From Thiohalospira sp051746205 (lineage in GTDB: Bacteria; Pseudomonadota; Gammaproteobacteria; Thiohalospirales; Thiohalospiraceae): DNA of 19,702 nucleotides. The translations under genes and the position numbers were made by a program. The stretch lies in assembly GCA_051746205.1 (NCBI GenBank), contig JBNJEU010000032.1, forward strand, positions 1 through 19,702. Reading direction: 5' to 3'. The first letter of the stretch is position 1. Each line of letters begins with the position of its first letter. Below are positions 1 to 8,282 of this stretch, one piece after another. A model generated the notes under the pieces. That model searched no databases, was not told the origin of the DNA, and saw only the letters and a program-made list of their open reading frames with translations.

Positions 1-20
1 ATACATCCCGGTACGCTCGA

Positions 21-59
21 CGGCCGCATCCCTGCGGCCGACGCCCCCGGCGGCCGGGG
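21..59 (+). other. Two adjacent GC-rich hairpins upstream of iscX
   Basis: Bases 21-28 (CGGCCGCA) pair perfectly with 33-40 (TGCGGCCG) around a 4-base loop. A second stem follows at once: CCCCGG (45-50) with CCGGGG (54-59), loop CGG. No T-run follows either stem, so these are not standard intrinsic terminators. They could mark the 3' end of the gene before the window, which in Isc loci is usually fdx, or a processed intercistronic spacer. I translated bases 1-157 in the three forward frames and recognised no protein end, so this stretch is best treated as non-coding leader. Confidence 0.4.
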
Positions 60-157
60 CCGCGCCGACGGACCGGAGACGGCTCCAGTGAAGTGTCGCG
101 GTTCCCGGGCTCTTCGCCTGATGTCTACTTGGGTACAACCACCCCGGAGGAAGCAAG

Positions 158-355
158 ATGAAATGGAGTGACAGTCTCGAGATCGCCATCGCCCTCGACG
201 AGGCCCACCCCGACGTCGACCCGCAGTGGGTCCGGTTCACCGACCTGCACCGCTGGGTCACCGAGCTGGAGGAATTCGACGACGACCCCGAGGCCTCCAA
301 CGAGCGCATCCTCGAAGCGATCCAGATGAACTGGCTGGAAGAGCGCGAGGACTGA
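158..355 (+). CDS. iscX: Fe-S cluster assembly protein IscX (YfhJ family)
   Basis: A 65-residue acidic protein, the usual IscX length (about 66). It starts MKWSDSLEIAIALDEAHPDV and ends with the family pattern EAIQMNWLEERED. The helix-rich acidic fold binds the cysteine desulfurase IscS and iron and tunes Fe-S assembly on IscU; this role comes from work on E. coli homologues. The ATG at 158 has a strong GGAGGAA Shine-Dalgarno at 146-152. IscX normally closes the isc operon after hscB-hscA-fdx, so the rest of that operon is probably just left of the window. It is separated from ndk by 182 bases holding a strong hairpin and a promoter, so the two are probably separate transcription units. Confidence 0.93.
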   Translation: MKWSDSLEIAIALDEAHPDVDPQWVRFTDLHRWVTELEEFDDDPEASNERILEAIQMNWLEERED

Positions 356-402
356 ACGGGTCTCCCTCTTACGGAGACGAAGCCTCGCTGCGGGACGGTG
401 AT

Positions 403-432
403 GTTGTGCGGGGCGACACCACCCCGCACAAC
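403..432 (+). other. Perfect 11-bp hairpin after iscX
   Basis: GTTGTGCGGGG (403-413) is exactly complementary to CCCCGCACAAC (422-432), with the 8-base loop CGACACCA. It lies 48 bases after the iscX stop and upstream of the ndk -10 box. There is no T-run downstream, so it is not a classical Rho-independent terminator. It may protect the 3' end of the isc transcript or act as a U-less terminator. A weaker 6-bp stem (GTCTCC 360-365 with GGAGAC 373-378) precedes it. Confidence 0.55.
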
Positions 433-454
433 AGCGCCACTCCGCCCACAGACA

Positions 455-484
455 GTGACGCTACCCCGGGGACCGGTTTATAAT
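455..484 (+). promoter_or_regulatory. Probable sigma70 promoter of ndk
   Basis: A perfect TATAAT -10 box lies at 479-484, preceded at 18-base spacing by GTGACG (455-460), which matches 4 of 6 bases of the -35 consensus. Predicted transcription start is near 491, leaving a leader of about 47 bases before the ndk ATG at 538. The perfect -10 stands out in such GC-rich DNA. It probably drives the ndk-rlmN-pilW-hisS run. Confidence 0.65.
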
Positions 485-537
485 GCCGGATCAACCGAAA
501 ACCCGATGATCAAGCGCCCACCAACCACGGAGCTACC

Positions 538-963
538 ATGGCCACTGAACGTACCCTCTCCATCATCAAGCCCGACGCCGTCGCCCAGGATGTCATCGGC
601 GAGATCTACAGTCGCTTCGAGCGCTCCGGCCTGAAGGTCGTCGCCGCGCGCATGATGCAGCTCAGCCGCGAGCAGGCCGAGGGCTTCTACGCCGTGCACA
701 AGGAGCGTCCCTTTTTCGACGCCCTGGTGAGCTTCATGATCTCCGGCCCGGTGATGGTCCAGGTCCTCGAGGGTGAAGAGGCCATCCGCAAGAATCGCGA
801 GATCATGGGCGCCACCAATCCCGCCGAGGCCGAGGCCGGCACGTTGCGTCACGACTATGCCGAGAGCATCGACGCCAATGCCGTGCACGGCTCCGACGCG
901 CCGGAGACCGCGGCCACCGAGATCGCCTTCTTCTTCGGCAACGACGACATCTGCAGCCGCTGA
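538..963 (+). CDS. ndk: Nucleoside diphosphate kinase
   Basis: A 141-residue cytoplasmic enzyme that moves the gamma-phosphate of ATP onto nucleoside diphosphates through a phosphohistidine, balancing the NTP and dNTP pools. The family signature NAVHGSD is present with catalytic His117. The N-terminal TERTLSIIKPDAV motif and the RPFF segment near residues 57-60 are also typical. Length matches E. coli Ndk (143). The ATG at 538 follows a GGAG element at about 527-530. It has its own good promoter (TATAAT at 479) and is followed 23 bases later by rlmN, the common gammaproteobacterial order ndk-rlmN-pilW. Confidence 0.98.
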   Translation: MATERTLSIIKPDAVAQDVIGEIYSRFERSGLKVVAARMMQLSREQAEGFYAVHKERPFFDALVSFMISGPVMVQVLEGEEAIRKNREIMGATNPAEAEAGTLRHDYAESIDANAVHGSDAPETAATEIAFFFGNDDICSR

Positions 964-986
964 GTCGGAAACCCGGAGTACAGGCC

Positions 987-2086
<1,100 letters not shown>

Positions 2087-2090
<4 letters not shown>

Positions 2091-2779
2091 CGGCCCCGGT
2101 GATGTCCCTCGCCACGCGGGCCACCGCCGTGGTCGCGGTACTGGCTCTGGGTGGTTGCGCCAGCCTGGTCGGTGAGGATCCGGCCGAGCAGGCCGCCGCC
2201 GAAAACACGCGGTTGGGCCTGGCCTATATGGAACGCGGCGAACCGGAACGCGCCGAGGAATCCCTGAAGCGCGCACTGGAACACGATCCGGACCATGTGG
2301 ACGCCCATCACTATCTGGGCGAGTTGCAGCGCCGCCAAGGGGCCTTCGGACGAGCCGAGGAGCATTACCGGCGTGCCCTGGCCCTCGACGACGACGATCC
2401 CGCACTGCACAACAACCACGGTGTGCTGCTCTGCGCCCGGGGTGACGCCGAGGCGGCGGCCCGCGCCTTCGAACGGGCCGCCGCCGATCGCGACTATGAC
2501 CGCCGCGCCCGCGCTCTGGAGAACGCCGGCGACTGCCATCTGGGCGTCGGCGATCCGGCCGAGGCCGCCGAGTTCTACCGGCGTAGCCTGGATCTGGATC
2601 GCGGGCACGAGGGGCCGAGCATCGGTCTGGCGCGGGCGCGTTTCATGGCCGGCGATCGGAAGGGTGCCGAGGCCGCCCTCGAAGAACACGTCGCGAGGTG
2701 GGGCGAGGGGCCCGCAGTGGACGAATTACGCGCCGAGCTGGCCGACGCGCGCGAGAAAGAGACAGAGGAGGCCCAATGA
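2087..2779 (+). CDS. pilW: Type IV pilus biogenesis/stability lipoprotein PilW (PilF), TPR protein
   Basis: A 230-residue TPR protein with a lipoprotein signal: a hydrophobic segment at about residues 12-22, then the lipobox LGGC with Cys24 as the lipidated residue. TPR helices run from about residue 38 to 220 (pattern LGLAYMERGEPERAEESLKR, then YLGELQRRQG, then GDPAEAAEFYRRSLDLD). In the family it is an outer-membrane pilotin that helps assemble the PilQ secretin. The start is a GTG at 2087 overlapping the rlmN stop, with GGAGG 4 bases upstream; an in-frame ATG at 2102 lacks a good ribosome site. It ends in an ATGA overlap with hisS. The name rests on domain architecture plus the rlmN neighbourhood; whether this organism makes type IV pili cannot be seen here. 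Confidence 0.85.
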
Positions 2780-4092
2780 GCAGTGACAAGGGCGGACGAG
2801 TGGAGCCGCTGCGCGCCGTGCGCGGCATGGGCGATCGCCTGCCGGACGAGACGCCGTGGTGGCAGCATCTGGAAGGGGTGGTTCGCCGCGTGGTGGCCGC
2901 GTATGGCTACCGCGAGATCCGCCTGCCCATCGTCGAGCCCACCGAGCTGTTCAAGCGCTCCATCGGCGAAGTCACCGACATCGTCGAGAAAGAGATGTAC
3001 ACCTTCGCCGATCGCAACGGCGACAGCCTGACCCTGCGCCCGGAGGGGACCGCCGGCTGCGTGCGCGCCGCCATCCAGCACGGGCTGTTCAACCAGGGGG
3101 AACAGCGTCTCTGGTACCTGGGGCCGATGTTCCGCCACGAGCGCCCGCAGAAGGGACGCTACCGCCAGTTCCACCAGGTCGGCGTGGAGGTCTTCGGCAT
3201 CGCCACCCCCGACCTCGACGCCGAGCTCATCCTGATGAGCGCGCGCATGCTTCGTGAACTCGGCCTCGGCGACGCCATTCGTCTGGAGCTCAACACCCTG
3301 GGCACCCCGGAGGCGCGCCAGGCGTATCGTTCCGCACTGACCGAATTCCTGCGCGGCCACGTGAACGAGCTGGACGAGGACAGCCAGCGTCGGCTGGAGA
3401 CCAATCCCCTGCGGATCCTGGACAGCAAGTCGCCCGCGACGCAGGCCGTGCTGGAAGGGGCCCCGGCCATGGCCGACTACCTGGATGACGAATCGCGCGC
3501 CGACTTCGCCGAGCTGTGCCGCCGTCTGGACGCCGCGGACATTCCCCATGCCGTCAACCCGCGGCTGGTGCGCGGGCTGGACTATTACACCAAGACCGTC
3601 TTCGAATGGATCACCGACGACCTGGGGGCCCAGGGCACGGTCTGCGCGGGCGGTCGCTTCGACGGTCTGGTGGAACAGCTGGGCGGCAAACCGACTCCGG
3701 CGGCCGGGTTTGCCGCCGGGCTTGAACGGCTGGTCTCATTGCTGGAGGATCGGGACCCCGAACGGGGTGCGAACGGGGCGGTCCATGCCTATGTGGCCGC
3801 CCACGGCGAGGCCGCAGAGGCGCGTGCCGATGCCCTGGCCGAATCGTTGCGCGACCGGTTGCCGGGCCTGCGCCTGATCCGGCACTGCGGTGGCAGCAGC
3901 CTGAAGGCGCAGATGAAACGCGCCGATCGCAGCGGTGCGGCGGTGGCCCTGATCATCGGTGAGTCGGAACTGGCTGCCGGCGAGGTGACCTACCGGCCCC
4001 TGCGTGGCGGGGGTGAGCAGGAACGCATCGCCGAGGACGAGGTTGCACGACGCCTCGCCGCCCTGAACGATGGCACGCATACGCCGGATTAA
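2776..4092 (+). CDS. hisS: Histidine--tRNA ligase
   Basis: A 438-residue class II aminoacyl-tRNA synthetase that charges tRNA-His; E. coli HisRS is 424 residues. It begins with the family pattern AVRGMGDRLPDE (14-25). Motif 2 is YLGPMFRHERPQKGRYRQFHQ (114-134), followed by the histidine-specific signature LVRGLDYYTKTVFEW (264-278). Motif 3 is AAGFAAGLERL (309-319), and an anticodon-binding domain follows from about 335 to the end. The frame stays open upstream to 2698, but the ATG at 2776 is chosen because GGAGG (2767-2771) sits just before it, it overlaps the pilW stop (ATGA), and family homology begins there. rodZ and ispG, usually between pilW and hisS in gammaproteobacteria, are missing. 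Confidence 0.97.
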   Translation: MSSDKGGRVEPLRAVRGMGDRLPDETPWWQHLEGVVRRVVAAYGYREIRLPIVEPTELFKRSIGEVTDIVEKEMYTFADRNGDSLTLRPEGTAGCVRAAIQHGLFNQGEQRLWYLGPMFRHERPQKGRYRQFHQVGVEVFGIATPDLDAELILMSARMLRELGLGDAIRLELNTLGTPEARQAYRSALTEFLRGHVNELDEDSQRRLETNPLRILDSKSPATQAVLEGAPAMADYLDDESRADFAELCRRLDAADIPHAVNPRLVRGLDYYTKTVFEWITDDLGAQGTVCAGGRFDGLVEQLGGKPTPAAGFAAGLERLVSLLEDRDPERGANGAVHAYVAAHGEAAEARADALAESLRDRLPGLRLIRHCGGSSLKAQMKRADRSGAAVALIIGESELAAGEVTYRPLRGGGEQERIAEDEVARRLAALNDGTHTPD

Positions 4093-4117
4093 GCGGGTGC
4101 GCCGTCGGCGCGCCCGC
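4093..4117 (+). other. Intercistronic hairpin between hisS and yfgM-like gene
   Basis: Starting directly after the hisS TAA, bases 4093-4103 pair with 4107-4117 over 11 bp (one G-U pair) around the 3-base loop GTC. No T-run follows; the AGGAGAG ribosome site of the next gene comes only 3 bases later. It could be a partial terminator or an mRNA-stability element that sets the hisS to downstream expression ratio. Confidence 0.55.
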
Positions 4118-4131
4118 AACAGGAGAGAGCT

Positions 4132-4770
4132 GTGGAATACGCAACAGAAGAGGAACGCCTCGAGGCCATCCGCGACTGGTGGAAGCGCTGGGGCAAGGTC
4201 ATTATCGCTGTGATCCTGATGGGGATCCTGGCCATCGTCGGCACCCGCTACTGGATGGAGCAGCAGGCCGCTCAGGGGGAGGCGGCCTCGACCCTCTATG
4301 GCCGGATGATGCTGCTGGCCGAGAGCGGCGACTGGGAAGCCGCCGATGACATGGGCGGCCGCCTGATGGAGGAGTTCACCGGAACTCCCTACAGCCCGCT
4401 GGCCGCCCTGGTCCGGGCGCGCGCCGCCCTGGCCGAGGGCGAGCGGGAGACCGCTCTGAGCCACCTGGAATGGGCCGAGAAACGGGCCGAACCCGAGTCG
4501 CTGCGGACCCTGGCCCGGATCCGCCGGGCGCGGATCCGGCTCGATGGAGGCGACGCCGAGCGCGCTCTGTCACTGGCCGAGGAAGCCGCCGAGGCGACAC
4601 CGGCCTACCGGGCCGGTGCGCGCGAGGTGGCCGGTGACGCCCTGCATGCCCTGGGGCGTCACGAGGAGGCCCTGGAGGCCTATCTCGAGGCCCGTGAACT
4701 CGGAGGTTCTCCGACCCTGCCCATGAAGATCGACGATCTGAACACCCGGATCGATGGAGACACGAACTGA
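4132..4770 (+). CDS. yfgM: YfgM-like inner-membrane ancillary SecYEG translocon/TPR protein
   Basis: A 212-residue protein (E. coli YfgM is 206) with a short cytoplasmic N-terminus, one transmembrane helix at about residues 22-40 (KVIIAVILMGILAIVGTRYW), and a periplasmic TPR-like helical domain. This is the Tetratricopeptide_2/UPF0070 architecture. YfgM in E. coli joins SecYEG-PpiD and helps hand over secreted proteins. The start is GTG at 4132, with AGGAGAG at 4121-4127. The stop overlaps the ATG of bamB by one base (TGATG), so the two are probably co-translated, as fits two envelope-biogenesis genes. The position hisS-yfgM-bamB-der is the canonical one and supports the name. Confidence 0.88.
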   Translation: MEYATEEERLEAIRDWWKRWGKVIIAVILMGILAIVGTRYWMEQQAAQGEAASTLYGRMMLLAESGDWEAADDMGGRLMEEFTGTPYSPLAALVRARAALAEGERETALSHLEWAEKRAEPESLRTLARIRRARIRLDGGDAERALSLAEEAAEATPAYRAGAREVAGDALHALGRHEEALEAYLEARELGGSPTLPMKIDDLNTRIDGDTN

Positions 4771-5978
4771 TGCGCGGTACCAGCCCTGCCATGCGCACCG
4801 CTGCGCTGACCCTGGCAACAGCGCTGGTCATCGTCGGCTGTGGCGGCGGAACGAACCTGCGCGAACCGGCCCCGGTCCCCGAGGTGGAGGAACGTCAGTT
4901 CCAGGTCCAGTCGGTCTGGTCCCACCGCGTGGGCCGGGGAACCGAAGGGGATTACCTGCGCCTGCGGGTGGTGGCCACCGACGATCGGCTCTATGCCGCC
5001 GCACGCAATGGCCGGATCGAGGCGCGCGAGGCCGACAGCGGCCGCCTGGTCTGGTCCCGCGATGTGGGTGCCAGCATCACGGGGGCTCTGGGCGAGGGCG
5101 AGGACACGCTCCTGCTCGGCACCGATCGCGGCGTGGTCATGGCGCTGGATCGCACCGATGGCGGTACCCTTTGGCGCGCCCAGGTCTCCAGTGAGGTACT
5201 GGCGCCGCCAGCGGAGAATCGTGGCGTGGTCGCGGTGCATACCGGGGACGGCAAGCTCTTCGGCCTGGAGTCGGACAGTGGCGCTCAGCGCTGGATCTAT
5301 GACCGTTCGGTGCCGGTGCTGACCCTGCGCGCAACCAGCCGACCCCTGCCGGTGGATACCCACTTCGTGGACGGTTTCGCCAGCGGGCGCCTCATCGCCG
5401 CCGACGCGCGTACCGGCGAGCTGGCCTGGGAATCGACCATCGCCGTGCCGAGCGGGCGCTCGGAGATCGAGCGCATGGTCGACATCGCCAGCCCCCCGGT
5501 GATCCGGGGGGATCACGCCTACGTCGCCGCCTTCCAGGGGCGGGTCGTCTCGCTCGAGCTGTCCTCGGGCCAGGTGGGCTGGAGTCGCGATATCTCCGCC
5601 TACAGTGGTCTGGATGTCGGCGACGACGCCGTCTATGTGGTCGATGAGCGCGATCGCCTGTGGGCACTGGATCGCGAAACCGGCAGCACCCTCTGGCGTC
5701 AGGAGGCCCTGCACGACCGCCGGGTCTCCGCACCCACGGTCGATGGCAATCATCTGCTGGTGGCCGACGGTCACGGCTATTTCTACGTCCTCCATCGCGA
5801 GGACGGCCGCGTGGTGGCTCGCCACAACCTGCGCGCCGCGCCGCCGGTGGGCGATACCGGCCTGAAGCCGCGACGCGACCGCCGCGTGCTCAACGCGCCG
5901 CGGGTCGTCGACGATCGCGTGGTGGTTCTCGATCGCGATGGATACCTGCAGAGCCTGCGCCTGCGTCGGCGCGACTGA
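4770..5978 (+). CDS. bamB: Outer membrane protein assembly factor BamB (lipoprotein)
   Basis: A 402-residue lipoprotein (E. coli BamB 392) with an N-terminal signal and a lipobox ending VGC, Cys24 being lipidated. The rest is an eight-bladed PQQ-like beta-propeller, seen as repeated aspartate/tryptophan blade motifs: READSGRLVWSRDVG, LDRTDGGTLWRAQV, LESDSGAQRWIY, ADARTGELAWESTI, LELSSGQVGWSRDI and LDRETGSTLWRQEA. BamB sits on the periplasmic face of the BAM complex and promotes insertion of beta-barrel proteins with BamA. The ATG at 4770 is preferred because GGAGA (4756-4760) lies 9 bases upstream; ATG 4791 is an alternative that still leaves a signal peptide. der follows after 5 bases. Confidence 0.95.
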   Translation: MRGTSPAMRTAALTLATALVIVGCGGGTNLREPAPVPEVEERQFQVQSVWSHRVGRGTEGDYLRLRVVATDDRLYAAARNGRIEAREADSGRLVWSRDVGASITGALGEGEDTLLLGTDRGVVMALDRTDGGTLWRAQVSSEVLAPPAENRGVVAVHTGDGKLFGLESDSGAQRWIYDRSVPVLTLRATSRPLPVDTHFVDGFASGRLIAADARTGELAWESTIAVPSGRSEIERMVDIASPPVIRGDHAYVAAFQGRVVSLELSSGQVGWSRDISAYSGLDVGDDAVYVVDERDRLWALDRETGSTLWRQEALHDRRVSAPTVDGNHLLVADGHGYFYVLHREDGRVVARHNLRAAPPVGDTGLKPRRDRRVLNAPRVVDDRVVVLDRDGYLQSLRLRRRD

Positions 5979-5983
5979 GAGCC

Positions 5984-7399
5984 ATGAAACCGGTACTCGC
6001 CCTCGTCGGGCGCCCCAATGTCGGCAAATCGACCCTCTTCAACCGCCTGACCCGGACGCGGGACGCCCTCGTGGCCGACCAGCCCGGACTGACCCGCGAT
6101 CGCCAGTACGGCGAGGCGAGCGTGGAGGGGACTCCGGTCATCCTGGTGGACACCGGCGGTCTGGACGCCGCCCCCGAGGGGGTGGAACTGGGCATGGAGG
6201 AGCAGGCGTGGAGCGCGGTGGAAGAGGCCGACGCCGTGCTCTTCCTGGTGGATGCCCGCCAGGGCGTGACCTCCGGTGACCAGGTGATCGCCGAACGGCT
6301 GCGTCAGCACGGCAAGCCGGTGATCCTGCTGGTGAACAAGGCCGAGGGGCGTGGCAGCGAAGGGGCCCTGGAGTTCCATGAGATGGGCCTGGGCGAGCCT
6401 CGTCCGGTTTCCGCCGCCCATGGTCACGGGGTGGTGGCGGCGGTGGCCGCGGCGCTGGCGGGGTTGCCGACGGCCCCTGAGTCGGCGGCGGAGCAGGAGA
6501 CGGAGACGGAGGACGCGCCGATCCCGGTGGCGGTGGTGGGTCGGCCCAACGTCGGCAAGTCCACCCTGGTGAATCGCCTGCTGGGGGAGGAGCGGGTACT
6601 GGTCTACGACGCCCCCGGCACCACCCGCGACAGCATCCACGTGCCCTTCGAGCGCGACGGGCGCCGGTTCACTCTCATCGACACCGCCGGCGTGCGGCGC
6701 CGCTCGCGGGTCGACGAGGTGGTAGAGAAGTTCTCCATCGTCAAGACACTGCAGGCCGTGGACGCTGCCCAGGTGGTCATCATGGTGCTCGATGCCCGGG
6801 AGGGCGTGACCGACCAGGACGCCCACCTCATCGGCCATGCGCTCGAGGCGGGGCGCTCGCTGGTGCTGGCGGTGAACAAGTGGGACCACCTGGACGAGGA
6901 TCGCAAGGCCGACACTCGCCGCGATCTGGACCGGCGTCTGCCCTTCGCCGACTTTGTGAGCCGGCGCTTCATCTCCGCGCTCCACGGCACCGGCGTCGGC
7001 AAGCTCTTCGACGACACCCTGCGCGCCTGGAAGAGCGGCGGCCGCCGGGTGGCGACCGCCGAACTCACCCGGCTGCTGGAGGACGCCGTGGCGGCCCATC
7101 CGCCGCCGATGGTGCGCGGCCGGCGGATCAAGCTGCGCTACGCCCACCAGGGCGGCCACCACCCGCCGACCATCATCATCCACGGCAATCAGGCGAAGTC
7201 GACCCCGGCGGCCTACCAGCGTTATCTGAGCAATGTCTTCCGCAAACAGCTGAAGATCGAGGGGACGCCCCTGCGGCTGGAGTTCAAAACCAGCGACAAC
7301 CCCTATGCCGGGAAGGCGGGGAAGAAGAAGCCGACCCCGCGCCAGGAGAACAAGCGCCGCCGGCAGCGGCGCCACAGTCGCAAGCTCAGTCGGCGCTGA
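5984..7399 (+). CDS. der: GTPase Der (EngA), 50S ribosome assembly factor
   Basis: A 471-residue essential GTPase with two tandem G domains and a C-terminal KH-like domain, acting in 50S subunit maturation. G domain 1 has the P-loop GRPNVGKS at 9-16, DTGG at 56-59 and NKAEG at 118-122. G domain 2 has GRPNVGKS at 186-193, DTAG at 233-236 and NKWD at 298-301. The G4 element of domain 1 ends in Glu (NKAE) rather than the textbook NKxD, a variation known in Der. The basic C-terminal tail (KKKPTPRQENKRRRQRR) is also typical. The reading frame is open far upstream, but homology and the position 5 bases after bamB fix the ATG at 5984. Its last 14 bases overlap the convergent PRPP-synthetase-like gene. 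Confidence 0.97.
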   Translation: MKPVLALVGRPNVGKSTLFNRLTRTRDALVADQPGLTRDRQYGEASVEGTPVILVDTGGLDAAPEGVELGMEEQAWSAVEEADAVLFLVDARQGVTSGDQVIAERLRQHGKPVILLVNKAEGRGSEGALEFHEMGLGEPRPVSAAHGHGVVAAVAAALAGLPTAPESAAEQETETEDAPIPVAVVGRPNVGKSTLVNRLLGEERVLVYDAPGTTRDSIHVPFERDGRRFTLIDTAGVRRRSRVDEVVEKFSIVKTLQAVDAAQVVIMVLDAREGVTDQDAHLIGHALEAGRSLVLAVNKWDHLDEDRKADTRRDLDRRLPFADFVSRRFISALHGTGVGKLFDDTLRAWKSGGRRVATAELTRLLEDAVAAHPPPMVRGRRIKLRYAHQGGHHPPTIIIHGNQAKSTPAAYQRYLSNVFRKQLKIEGTPLRLEFKTSDNPYAGKAGKKKPTPRQENKRRRQRRHSRKLSRR

Positions 7400-8282
7400 G
7401 GCCGTCGCGCACGGCCCCGGCCAGCAGCGGTGCGAGGGCGATGGCGTTGCTGGGATGGGCGATGCTGTCGGTGCTGTGCAGGGTGGAGATCCCGGCCGAG
7501 CGCAGGGCCTCTTCGGCTCCCTCGGCAAACAGGGCGTGGGTCACCAGCGCGTGGACATCCACGGCGCCGGCGGCGCGCGCGGCCTCCGCTGCTCGCGCCA
7601 GGGTCTGACCGGAGCTGGCGACATCGTCCAGCAGCAAGGCGGTGCGCCCGGACAGGCCGTCCTCGGGCAGTTCCACCACCACGTCGCGATCGCCGCGTCG
7701 AGTCTTCTTCCCGACCAGCCAGTCCATGCCCAGCGGCTCGGCGACGGCGCGCGCCCACTGCTCCGATTCCTCATCGGGCCCCACCACCACGGCGTCGGGC
7801 AGCCGCTCGGCCAGATAGGCGCGCAGCGGTTCGGCGGCGCTCAACGCCACCGCCCGGTCTGCCGGGACCGCCTGTTCCAGGTAATGAACCCGGTGGAGGT
7901 GGGGATCCACTGTGATCACCTCGTCGAAGAGATCGGCCAGGAAGGCGCCGATGATCCGCTGGCTCACCGCCTCGCCGGAATGGAAGGCGGCGTCCTGGCG
8001 CATGTAGCAGAGGTACGGCGCGACCAGGACCAGTCGCGACCAGCCCTCGGCGCGGGCGGTCCTGGCCAGCAGCAGCAGTTCCACCAGCTTGTCGTTGGGA
8101 CGGTCCAGGCTGCGGCAGACCACGAGGGGTTCGTTGGGGCGCCCGCCCGCCAGGGACGGCAGGCGCACCTGACTCTCGCCATCGGGGAATCGGTGGATGG
8201 CCACCTCGGCGGCGACCATGGCCAGCTCGGAAGCGAGGGCCCGGCCGGATGCATGGTAATCGGAGAAGGTGAGCAGGGGCAT
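7386..8282 (-). CDS. PRPP-synthetase-like phosphoribosyltransferase-family protein (short, archaeal-type)
   Basis: A 298-residue protein of the ribose-phosphate pyrophosphokinase family. Visible landmarks in order: RFPDGE (31-36), RSLDRPNDKLVELLLL (57-72), PYLCYMRQD (89-97), DPH (126-128), a KKTRR catalytic-loop-like segment (192-196), and the ribose-phosphate loop LLLDDVASSGQT (216-227) with Asp219/Asp220. The classical form makes PRPP from ribose-5-phosphate and ATP. Differences from the housekeeping enzyme are the length (about 300 against about 315), DPH, and SSGQT where STGGT is usual, which is closer to archaeal/class III forms. The ATG (8282-8280) directly abuts the stop of the phosphorylase gene, so coupling is likely. 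Family confidence is high; whether the product is PRPP or the enzyme uses ribose-1,5-bisphosphate is unknown. Confidence 0.85.
   Translation of the reverse strand: MPLLTFSDYHASGRALASELAMVAAEVAIHRFPDGESQVRLPSLAGGRPNEPLVVCRSLDRPNDKLVELLLLARTARAEGWSRLVLVAPYLCYMRQDAAFHSGEAVSQRIIGAFLADLFDEVITVDPHLHRVHYLEQAVPADRAVALSAAEPLRAYLAERLPDAVVVGPDEESEQWARAVAEPLGMDWLVGKKTRRGDRDVVVELPEDGLSGRTALLLDDVASSGQTLARAAEAARAAGAVDVHALVTHALFAEGAEEALRSAGISTLHSTDSIAHPSNAIALAPLLAGAVRDGLSAD

Noticed and set aside
1..157. C-terminal end of fdx or another gene before iscX
   Set aside because: Forward-frame translations of this stretch show no ferredoxin-like or other recognisable end, only Arg/Pro/Gly-rich composition with hairpins.
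2698..2775. Longer HisS start with 26 extra residues
   Set aside because: The extension is Arg/Gly-rich, overlaps pilW deeply and is unlike HisRS; ATG 2776 has a GGAGG site and an ATGA overlap.
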